This document shows, one piece after another, positions 1 through 5,196 of a stretch of DNA of 5,251 nucleotides. This stretch comes from an uncultured Eubacteriales bacterium (lineage in GTDB: Bacteria > Bacillota > Clostridia > Christensenellales > Aristaeellaceae). Under the pieces are notes generated by a model that was not told the origin of the DNA, did no database searches, and saw only the letters and a list, made by a program, of their open reading frames with translations. The stretch spans positions 1 to 5,251 of the forward strand of contig USCW01000134.1 in NCBI GenBank assembly GCA_900553315.1, read 5' to 3'. Within the stretch, counting starts at the first letter, position 1. Each line of letters begins with the position of its first letter. The position numbers and the translations under genes are program-made.

Positions 1-54
1 TCTGGGGGAGAGGCGCTTCTCTTAGAGAAGCGGCCTCTCCCCCAGAATCTCCCG
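1..54 (-). terminator. Long hairpin downstream of the AI-2E gene; repeat copy 1
   Basis: The outer arms are 1-13 and 34-46, a perfect 13-bp match. The inner arms are GCTTCTC (15-21) and GAGAAGC (25-31) around the loop TTA. C14 can pair with G33, leaving G32 bulged, so the stem is about 21 bp. Read on the minus strand, the element begins with the leader CGGGAGATTC (45-54), 9 nt after the stop codon of the AI-2E gene. A second copy with the same leader closes the right end of the window. The position suggests an intrinsic terminator or a 3'-end stabilising structure. The window ends at the base of the stem, so a U-tract cannot be seen and termination is not proven. The near symmetry would allow it to act in both directions. 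Confidence 0.7.
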
Positions 55-63
55 TCCACCTCC

Positions 64-1164
64 CTACATATACTGGTTCAGCTCCTTTTGGACGGCGAGA
101 CAGAGCGTCAGGAGCAGGGGGCCTAGGAGAAGACCGGCAAAACCGGTAAGCTGTAGACCGATAAACATGCTCATCATTGTCGCCAGCGGATGCAGCCCCA
201 GACTGCGGCCTACAATGCGCGGCTCGACGATCTGCCGCACAAGCACCACGGCTCCGTAGAGCAGCAGCATTCCCCAGCCGAGAAACGTGTCACCGCTCAG
301 AAATCCCCAAACGCTCCACGGCAGCAGAAACAGTCCAGCCCCAATCACCGGCAGCGCATCCGCCAGGCCGATACCTAAACCGATGACCAGCACATGTGGG
401 CGGCGCAGAATGACCATGCCCAGCATCACGACGCCGGTCACGATCAGCGAGACCAGTGCCTGTGCCCGTATCTGCCGCCCCAGCGCGTGCAGCGCTCCCC
501 GGCGCACCCGCCCCGCCCTTTCCCAGATAGCCTCCGGCAAATGAGCGCGTAAAAAAGCGCGTATCCGCTCCTCATCGCTGGAAAAGGTGTACGTGGACAT
601 CAGCGTCAGCACCAACGCCAGCAGCCCACGCGGCAGAGAGGCTGCCGTGCTCACCGCACCCGTTGCCAGCGTCGCTGACAGTGTGCTGGCAAAGCTCAGC
701 AGCAGCTTTCCCAACTCTGCCAAAAGCGTCGTCAGCAGCTCGCCCACCGCCGGGGAAAGCGCGAACTCTCCCTGCGCTTCCCATGCCTCTACCCACGCAG
801 CCGCCTGTGCCGTCACTAAACGCACCGTTTCCGGGGCCGTTCGCGCCAGCGCAAGCAGCTCCTGCGCCAGCCGTGATACCAGCGCTCCAACCGCCGCACC
901 AATGAATCCGAAAACCAGCGCCATAGCTACGAGGGTTGCCAGCCCGTGTCCAAAGGGCACCTTTGCGAAGGCTCGGCGCAGTACCCGCACCAGCGGCCGC
1001 ATAAGATATGCGAGGCAAAAGGCCAGCACAAAGGGGCCAATATAAGGCAGAAGCCCTACCAGCAGTCCCACGCTTAGCAGCACTAGCGCCCCCGCCAGCA
1101 GCTTACGCGGCGTATCCTTCCAGCGCTGATTCCAGCGCTTGATCGCCCGTCGTCCTTCCTCCAT
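64..1164 (-). CDS. AI-2E family transporter (YtvI/PerM-like integral membrane protein)
   Basis: This is a 366-residue polytopic membrane protein. Hydrophobic segments are visible at about residues 22-40, 42-58, 74-97, 178-194, 236-253, 257-290 (likely two), 296-313 and 327-358. A long, mostly soluble stretch (about 98-175) after the third segment is typical of the family. The C-terminal block with VEPRIVGRSLGLHPLATM (313-330) and GLQLTGFAGLLLGPLLL (336-352) is the family signature and resembles the Bacillus sporulation membrane protein YtvI (about 370 aa). Characterised family members export autoinducer-2 or exchange small ions; the substrate here is unknown. A GTG at 1203 would add 13 residues, but the ATG at 1164 has a strong Shine-Dalgarno 7 nt upstream, whereas the GTG version would encode the Shine-Dalgarno as Lys-Gly-Gly-Gly. 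The gene is transcribed divergently from the five-gene operon. No convincing sigma-A promoter is seen; CATACT on the minus strand (1186-1191) is a weak -10 candidate. Confidence 0.9.
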   Translation of the reverse strand: MEEGRRAIKRWNQRWKDTPRKLLAGALVLLSVGLLVGLLPYIGPFVLAFCLAYLMRPLVRVLRRAFAKVPFGHGLATLVAMALVFGFIGAAVGALVSRLAQELLALARTAPETVRLVTAQAAAWVEAWEAQGEFALSPAVGELLTTLLAELGKLLLSFASTLSATLATGAVSTAASLPRGLLALVLTLMSTYTFSSDEERIRAFLRAHLPEAIWERAGRVRRGALHALGRQIRAQALVSLIVTGVVMLGMVILRRPHVLVIGLGIGLADALPVIGAGLFLLPWSVWGFLSGDTFLGWGMLLLYGAVVLVRQIVEPRIVGRSLGLHPLATMMSMFIGLQLTGFAGLLLGPLLLTLCLAVQKELNQYM

Positions 1165-1171
1165 GCCATCG

Positions 1172-1182
1172 CCTCCCCCCTT
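1172..1182 (-). promoter_or_regulatory. Ribosome binding site that decides the AI-2E start
   Basis: On the minus strand the sequence AAGGGGGGAGG ends 7 nt before the in-frame ATG at 1164. This is near-optimal spacing and makes that ATG the likely start rather than the GTG at 1203. A second ATG (1169-1167) lies between them out of frame and only 2 nt from the Shine-Dalgarno, so it is unlikely to be used. Confidence 0.75.
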
Positions 1183-1259
1183 GGCAGTATGGCCCCGACG
1201 CACCCTTTTTCATCCATTCGCCGGGCGTGTTCCCGGAATTGTTACATTGCGCCGTGGGT

Positions 1260-1277
1260 GGGAATTTGTGTATTCCC
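1260..1277. promoter_or_regulatory. Candidate operator, perfect inverted repeat over the -35
   Basis: GGGAAT (1260-1265) and ATTCCC (1272-1277) form a perfect 6+6 dyad around the 6-nt spacer TTGTGT, which is the -35 hexamer of the plus-strand promoter. A protein bound here would compete directly with RNA polymerase, so repression is the simplest reading. The regulator is unknown. The Lrp/AsnC protein encoded third in the operon is a candidate by proximity only. A related half-site, GGAATT, occurs 26 bp upstream (1235-1240) inside the small palindrome TTCCCGGAA (1230-1238). Confidence 0.5.
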
Positions 1278-1294
1278 GTCCACTGTGGTATAAT
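1266..1294 (+). promoter_or_regulatory. Sigma-A promoter of the five-gene operon
   Basis: The -35 is TTGTGT (1266-1271), the spacer is 17 bp, and the -10 is a consensus TATAAT (1289-1294) preceded by the extended element TG (1286-1287). Transcription should start near 1301 and give a leader of about 26 nt, which holds only the ribosome binding site, so there is no room for a riboswitch. It is the only clear vegetative promoter in the window and probably serves all five plus-strand genes. Confidence 0.8.
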
Positions 1295-1312
1295 ACCCCT
1301 ATCCTACTCACC

Positions 1313-1319
1313 AAGGAGG
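1313..1319 (+). promoter_or_regulatory. Consensus ribosome binding site, first operon gene
   Basis: AAGGAGG is a full Shine-Dalgarno match placed 7 nt before the ATG at 1327. Together with the consensus -10, it suggests the first gene of the operon is well expressed. Confidence 0.85.
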
Positions 1320-1326
1320 CGACACC

Positions 1327-1764
1327 ATGTCGGAAGACAAGAACGTCAGCAAGCCCCGGCAGCTGTGGGACAGCGCGGTCAAGGCCGTCAAGGGCGGGAG
1401 CACCGAGCAGCTGGTGGAGACCTTCACCTCGGAAATGACGCTGGTGGCCGAGGGGCTGTGCGAGGATCAGAACAATCTGCGCAAGGAGCTTGCGCAGGTG
1501 CGGGAAATGGCGGAGAAGCTGGAGCAGCGCGCCGACAACGAGCAGGAGGTGCTGGACACCACCCTGCGGGAAAACCAGAAGGACATTGACCGCCGATTGG
1601 ACGAGCTGACGCACCGTATCGCCGCATTGGAGGTAAAAATCACCCGCAGAGACAAGGAAGAACCGCGAAAGAAGGACATGGGCATTATCAGCCAGCTGAC
1701 GGTGTTGGCCGGTATCGTGGCCGGCGCGTGGATTATCGTCACGGTGCTGAACCTGTTCAAGTGA
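1327..1764 (+). CDS. Uncharacterised coiled-coil protein with C-terminal membrane anchor
   Basis: I do not recognise a family for this 145-residue protein. Residues 1-30 are polar and basic. Residues about 40-108 are highly charged and rich in Glu, Lys, Arg, Gln and Leu with heptad-like Leu/Ile spacing, for example LRKELAQVREMAEKLEQR and IDRRLDELTHRIAALEVKI, so a long coiled coil is likely. After a basic stretch (RRDKEEPRKK, 107-116) comes one hydrophobic segment (about 119-143) and the single residue Lys145. There is no N-terminal signal peptide. This layout is that of a tail-anchored protein with the coiled coil in the cytoplasm, probably oligomeric. A consensus ribosome binding site and the only clear promoter lie just upstream, and the next gene starts 16 nt after the stop. 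A scaffold or membrane-adaptor role is possible but is inference. Confidence 0.85.
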   Translation: MSEDKNVSKPRQLWDSAVKAVKGGSTEQLVETFTSEMTLVAEGLCEDQNNLRKELAQVREMAEKLEQRADNEQEVLDTTLRENQKDIDRRLDELTHRIAALEVKITRRDKEEPRKKDMGIISQLTVLAGIVAGAWIIVTVLNLFK

Positions 1765-1780
1765 GCTATCGGAGGCGCTT

Positions 1781-2299
1781 ATGAAGACGTATCAGGAAAT
1801 GGTGCGGGAATACCAGAAGCGTCAGCGCGATACGGTGGTGGACACCATCGCTACCGGGCTGACCTATATGGATGAAATCGCCGTAGAAACGGGCGTTCTG
1901 GAAGAGACAGGGCTGCTTACCGAGCTGACGGAGGCTGCGTGCGGGGCGCTGCCCTTCGTGATGATCGCTGCCACCGAGGGCACCAAGGTGGTGCTGGGCA
2001 AAAAGACCGGCAAGAGCGGCATGAAGGACGGCGCGTTCCGCATGGCGAAGACCGGCGCTGCCATGAGCATCGGCGGCGCAGTCACGGCGGCGGCGGGCTT
2101 CTGGGCGGCGCTGCCTGTGACCATGGGCGTGCGAGCCATGTTCGACCGCTATCGCTCCAAGGCGCTGACCAATCATCGGGTGCAGGGGCGCATTGACCGT
2201 CTGCGCGAGCTGCGGGAGCTGATGGCAAAGCAGAAGAACCCGGAAGAGGAGACAAGCAAAGCCGAAACCGTCGTAGCGGTTTCCGGCGTTGTGGGCTGA
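1781..2299 (+). CDS. Uncharacterised Gly/Ala-rich membrane-associated protein
   Basis: This 172-residue protein belongs to no family I can name with confidence. The N-terminal 50 residues are polar and probably helical. Residues about 54-65 form a short hydrophobic stretch. Residues about 91-117 form a longer one, rich in Gly and Ala with small residues at close spacing (TGAAMSIGGAVTAAAGFWAA), like glycine-zipper helices that pack in membranes. A basic, helical tail follows (FDRYRSKAL, then repeated R-L-R-E-L units to about 150), and the end is low-complexity. GGAGG at 1771-1775 stands 5 nt before the ATG. The gene lies 16 nt after the coiled-coil gene and 32 nt before the regulator, so it is probably co-transcribed and may act with the anchored coiled-coil protein. 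The Gly/Ala segment is loosely reminiscent of EcsC-like proteins, but the match is too weak to assign. Confidence 0.8.
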   Translation: MKTYQEMVREYQKRQRDTVVDTIATGLTYMDEIAVETGVLEETGLLTELTEAACGALPFVMIAATEGTKVVLGKKTGKSGMKDGAFRMAKTGAAMSIGGAVTAAAGFWAALPVTMGVRAMFDRYRSKALTNHRVQGRIDRLRELRELMAKQKNPEEETSKAETVVAVSGVVG

Positions 2300-2313
2300 C
2301 GATTTGAATATTT

Positions 2314-2321
2314 GAGAGGAG
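2314..2321 (+). promoter_or_regulatory. Ribosome binding site for the TTG-started regulator
   Basis: GAGAGGAG lies 10 nt before the TTG at 2332, a slightly long spacing. The nearest in-frame ATG, at 2347 (residue 6), has no Shine-Dalgarno of its own and would cut into the first helix of the DNA-binding domain. Long spacing plus a TTG start predicts modest translation of the regulator. Confidence 0.6.
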
Positions 2322-2331
2322 CGTTCCCACC

Positions 2332-2823
2332 TTGACAAAGCTGGAAATGGATCTGTTGGAAATCTTAAAGGAGGACTGCCGTCTGTCGTTGGAAAAGCTG
2401 GCCGTAATGACCGGCGCGACCACGACGGAGGTGGCGGAGACCATCGACAACCTTGAAAAGAACCGCGTTATCCTGCGCTATGCCCCGGTCATCAACTGGG
2501 ACAAGACCGACCGGGAACGCGTGGAGGCCATGATCGAGGTGCGCGTGACCCCGCAGCGGGACATGGGATTCGACGCGGTGGCCAAGCGCATTTATCGCTT
2601 TGAGGAGGTCAAGAGCGTTTATCTGATGAGCGGCGGCTATGACCTGCTGGTGCTGGTCGAGGCCCGCACGCTGAAGGAGCTGGCGCTGTTTGTTTCCGAG
2701 AAGCTTTCTCCGCTGGAAATGGTGACGGGCACCGCTACCAGCTTTGTCCTCAAGCGCTACAAGGAAGAAGGCGTGATCTTCGAGGGTGAAAAATCCGATC
2801 AGCGGCTGGTGGTCACGCCATGA
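2332..2823 (+). CDS. Lrp/AsnC family transcriptional regulator
   Basis: The 163-residue length is normal for the family (E. coli Lrp is 164). Residues about 4-50 form the N-terminal winged helix-turn-helix: MDLLEILKEDCRLSLEKLA, then the recognition region ATTTEVAETIDNLEKNRVI and a wing ending near VINWDK. Residues about 65-142 form the ligand-sensing RAM domain, with EVRVTPQ at its first strand and the family motif SGGYDLLVLVEA (100-111), then an LxxFVxEKLSPLxxV helix. Family members bind amino acids, assemble as dimers to octamers and regulate amino-acid metabolism and often their own gene. The start is TTG, which fits the usual family N-terminus (xxLDxxDxxIL). The stop overlaps the aminotransferase start, so the two are probably made together and the regulator probably answers to a substrate or product of that enzyme (inference). 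Confidence 0.93.
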   Translation: MTKLEMDLLEILKEDCRLSLEKLAVMTGATTTEVAETIDNLEKNRVILRYAPVINWDKTDRERVEAMIEVRVTPQRDMGFDAVAKRIYRFEEVKSVYLMSGGYDLLVLVEARTLKELALFVSEKLSPLEMVTGTATSFVLKRYKEEGVIFEGEKSDQRLVVTP

Positions 2824-3995
2824 ATTATGATCGCTTTTTGAACCCGAGGGTGGTCGCCGTACCCCCCAGCGGCATTCGCCGTTTCTTCGATCTGGCCGCC
2901 ACCATGAAGGACGCGATTTCCCTCGGCGTGGGCGAGCCGGACTTCATCACGCCTTATCACATCCGCAATGCCGCCATCAACAGCATTGTGGACGGCGAGA
3001 CGCAGTACACGCCCAATCGCGGTCTGCTGACGCTGCGTCAGGAGATCAGCCGTTATTTGGAGGGGCGCTATCACACGCCTTACGACCCGGACACGGAGAT
3101 GATCGTCACCGTGGGCGCCAGCGAATCCATTGACGTAGCCCTGCGGGCCATGCTTGCCCCCGGCGACGAGGTGCTGGTGCCTGAACCCAGCTATGTCAGC
3201 TACAGCCCCAGCGTGATTTTCGCGGGCGGAACTCCCGTGGGCGTGGAAACGCGGGAGGATACGGACTTCCGTCTTTCCGCCGAGAAGGTGCGTGCGGCCA
3301 TCACGCCCCGCACCAAGGCGCTGATCCTTCCTTACCCTAACAACCCCACCGGCGCTATTATGACCCGCGCCGATCTGGAAGCGCTGGCGGAGGTTGTCCG
3401 CGAGCATGAGATCATGGTGGTCAGCGATGAGATCTATTCCGAGCTGACCTACGGTGGTGAGCATGTGAGCTTCGCCTCTTTGCCCGGTATGTGGGATTAT
3501 ACGCTGACCATCAACGGCTTCAGCAAGTCCTTCGCCATGACGGGCTGGCGCGTGGGCTACATTTGCGGCCCCGCGGAAATGATTGCCGTCATGAACAAGA
3601 TTCACCAGTACGGCATTCTTTGCGCTCCCCGTCAGGGACAGGTCGCGGCTGTTGAGGCCCTTCGCGTGGGGCGTGAAAACGGCTATGAGGATGTGCAGCA
3701 CATGCGGGAAAGCTATGACCGCCGCCGTCGTTTGATGGTGGACGGTCTGCGGAAGATGGGGCTGCATTGCTTCGAACCCCGGGGAGCCTTCTATGTGTTC
3801 CCCTCCATTAAGTCCACAGGGCTGACCAGCGAGGAATTCTGTGAGCGTCTGCTTCAGGAGCAGCACGTGGCCTGCGTGCCCGGCACGGCCTTCGGCCCCT
3901 GCGGCGAGGGACACATTCGGTGCAGCTACGCCACGGCGGTGGACAAGCTGAACATTGCGCTGGGAAAAATGGAAGTCTTCCTGCGCGGTCTGTGA
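2820..3995 (+). CDS. PLP-dependent class I/II aminotransferase
   Basis: This 391-residue enzyme has full family length and all the expected fold-type I residues. They include VGEPDF (37-42) near the N-terminus, Tyr63, the cofactor-phosphate loop GASES (99-103), Tyr125, PNNPTG (173-178, with Asn175 toward the PLP ring), Asp203 and Tyr206 in SDEIYSE, the Schiff-base Lys236 in GFSKSFAMTGWRVGY, Arg244, and Arg368 in HIRCSYA for the substrate carboxylate. It should move an amino group between an amino acid and a 2-oxo acid in the cytoplasm. The sequence looks like the I-gamma subgroup that includes Bacillus PatA and archaeal-type aspartate or aromatic aminotransferases; substrate cannot be fixed from sequence. 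It begins in an ATGA overlap with the regulator gene and has no strong Shine-Dalgarno, which points to translational coupling. Its stop is 54 nt before the CapA-family gene. Confidence 0.95.
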   Translation: MNYDRFLNPRVVAVPPSGIRRFFDLAATMKDAISLGVGEPDFITPYHIRNAAINSIVDGETQYTPNRGLLTLRQEISRYLEGRYHTPYDPDTEMIVTVGASESIDVALRAMLAPGDEVLVPEPSYVSYSPSVIFAGGTPVGVETREDTDFRLSAEKVRAAITPRTKALILPYPNNPTGAIMTRADLEALAEVVREHEIMVVSDEIYSELTYGGEHVSFASLPGMWDYTLTINGFSKSFAMTGWRVGYICGPAEMIAVMNKIHQYGILCAPRQGQVAAVEALRVGRENGYEDVQHMRESYDRRRRLMVDGLRKMGLHCFEPRGAFYVFPSIKSTGLTSEEFCERLLQEQHVACVPGTAFGPCGEGHIRCSYATAVDKLNIALGKMEVFLRGL

Positions 3996-4018
3996 CGACC
4001 CTTGCAAGAAAACAAGCA

Positions 4019-4034
4019 CGCGGCCCCTGCCGCG
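4019..4034 (+). promoter_or_regulatory. Small GC hairpin between aminotransferase and CapA-family genes
   Basis: CGCGGC (4019-4024) and GCCGCG (4029-4034) are perfect 6-bp arms around a 4-nt loop. The hairpin ends 3 nt before the ribosome binding site of the next gene and has no U-tract, so it is not a standard terminator. It could stabilise or mark an mRNA end, or tune access to the ribosome binding site. It could also be chance in GC-rich DNA. Confidence 0.3.
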
Positions 4035-4037
4035 ACC

Positions 4038-4043
4038 GGGAGG
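4038..4043 (+). promoter_or_regulatory. Ribosome binding site that decides the CapA-family start
   Basis: GGGAGG sits 6 nt before the ATG at 4050. An upstream in-frame TTG at 4002 would add 16 polar residues before the signal peptide, would translate through the hairpin at 4019-4034, and has no Shine-Dalgarno. The ATG is clearly preferred. Confidence 0.8.
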
Positions 4044-4049
4044 AAAGCT

Positions 4050-5180
4050 ATGCGTAAATTCATTTGTCTGCTGCTGGCGCTGTGCCTGATGGCGCCCTTC
4101 GCCATGGCGGAGGAGGATGAGGACGAGCTGTCCCTGTCCGACTGGATGGACATGCCCGTGGGGCAGGAGCAAAGCGCCGACGATGTTTCCGCGGAGGATG
4201 AGGCCGTCGAGCAGCTTGAACCGGACGGTTCCCAGCTGATTACGGCGACCTTCACCGGCGACTTCACCATTGGCGGCGACAGCCGCAAGCGCACGGACAT
4301 CTTCAACAACGAGTTGAAGAAGCAGGGCGGCGACATTAACTTCCCCCTGCGCAATGTACGGGATATTTTGATGGCGGACGATCTGACGCTGGTCAACTTT
4401 GAGGGCACGCTGACGGATTCCACTTATGTACCTAACAACAAGAAGGAAAACCAGTTCCTTTTCAGTGCACCGCCGGAATATGTTTCGATCTTGGCGGACA
4501 ACGGCATTGAGGCGGTTGCGCTGGAAAACAACCACGTAATGGATCACGGCGAAGAGGTTTACTTGGAGACGCAGCAGCATCTGACGGATGCTGGCATTGT
4601 CTGGTCCAATGCGGAGAACATTGGCGAGTACACGGTGAAGGGTGTACGCATTGCGATGCTGAGCTATCAGACCTTCAACCTGTATGACAAGCTGTTTACG
4701 CAGGTGCCGCTGGACATCGCCGAAGCGAAGGAGAAATACGATCTGGTGATCGTGAGCTTCCATTGGGGTGCGGAAAAGGATTACGCGCCCAATGCGAACC
4801 AGCAGAAGATGGGCAAGCTGGCCATTGACGCGGGGGCTGATCTGGTCGTTGGGCATCACAGCCACCGGATCAATCCCATTGAGGAATACAAGGGCAAGTA
4901 CATTGTATATTCTCTGGGCAACTTCTGCTTTTCCGGCAACAAGAACCCCAGCGACATGAGCAGCTTTATGTTTCAGATGCGCTGGCGTGTGAAGGATGGC
5001 GTGGTAACGCAGGATGCGTGGCGAATCATTCCCATTCGTATTTCCAGCCGCACCGATTACAACGACTTCGCGCCCACCGTCCTGACGAAGGCGACGTCCA
5101 TTGACAGTCTTCTGCTGACCCTCAAGGAAAACGGCAAAAAGCTGGACAACCCGGTAACTGAATATCCGTTGGAATGGTGA
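4050..5180 (+). CDS. Secreted CapA family protein (PGA_cap, metallophosphatase-like fold)
   Basis: The protein has 376 residues. Residues 1-20 are a signal peptide with a basic start (MRK), a hydrophobic core and an AMA site before Glu21. There is no proper lipobox, so it is probably cleaved and released or held by its fold. Residues 21-59 are a very acidic, low-complexity linker. The CapA domain fills about 63-335 and shows the family's putative metal and active-site motifs in order: GDFTIGGD (70-77), NFEGTLTD (116-123), ENNHVMDHG (159-167), FHWGAE (237-242), GHHSHRINPIE (268-278) and YSLGNFCF (287-294). The family is named after poly-gamma-glutamate capsule synthesis (CapA/PgsA), but no capB, capC or capE is present here, so a capsule role is not supported. 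An extracytoplasmic hydrolase or envelope function is more cautious. It is the last operon gene and is followed 16 nt later by the terminal hairpin. Confidence 0.92.
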   Translation: MRKFICLLLALCLMAPFAMAEEDEDELSLSDWMDMPVGQEQSADDVSAEDEAVEQLEPDGSQLITATFTGDFTIGGDSRKRTDIFNNELKKQGGDINFPLRNVRDILMADDLTLVNFEGTLTDSTYVPNNKKENQFLFSAPPEYVSILADNGIEAVALENNHVMDHGEEVYLETQQHLTDAGIVWSNAENIGEYTVKGVRIAMLSYQTFNLYDKLFTQVPLDIAEAKEKYDLVIVSFHWGAEKDYAPNANQQKMGKLAIDAGADLVVGHHSHRINPIEEYKGKYIVYSLGNFCFSGNKNPSDMSSFMFQMRWRVKDGVVTQDAWRIIPIRISSRTDYNDFAPTVLTKATSIDSLLLTLKENGKKLDNPVTEYPLEW

Positions 5181-5196
5181 AATTTGCGAGGGATAC

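Noticed and set aside
64..1045. Plus-strand open frames of 62-152 codons opposite the AI-2E gene.
   Set aside because: Ser/Ala/Pro-rich products with no domain or ribosome binding site; they are shadows of the membrane-protein gene on the other strand.
1165..1203. GTG start for the AI-2E gene at 1203.
   Set aside because: The extra 13 codons include the strong Shine-Dalgarno that serves the ATG at 1164, so the extension is probably untranslated leader.
2301..2317. AT-rich patch TTTGAATATTTGA as a possible internal promoter before the regulator.
   Set aside because: No -35 hexamer lies at proper spacing; TTGTGG (2289-2294) is 11 bp from GAATAT (2306-2311), too close. The 32-nt gap is explained by the ribosome binding site.
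2332..2337. Perfect TTGACA that could be a -35 hexamer.
   Set aside because: It is the start of the regulator's coding sequence (TTG ACA), and no -10-like sequence lies 16-18 bp downstream.
1766..2450. Minus-strand open frames of 190 and 122 codons opposite the Gly/Ala-rich gene and the regulator.
   Set aside because: They have no ribosome binding site that I could find, no domain, and low-complexity composition. The plus-strand genes are better supported by position and Shine-Dalgarno sites.
4002..4049. Upstream TTG start that would lengthen the CapA-family protein by 16 residues.
   Set aside because: It would place polar residues before the signal peptide and lacks a ribosome binding site, while the ATG at 4050 has GGGAGG at ideal spacing.
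2799..4865. Open frame of 688 codons on the minus strand, opposite the aminotransferase and CapA-family genes.
   Set aside because: The plus-strand proteins here have complete conserved motifs and ribosome binding sites. The antisense product is rich in His, Gln, Arg and Gly with no recognisable domain, and it runs across an intergenic gap, as expected of a codon-bias shadow. Its length alone is not evidence of a gene.
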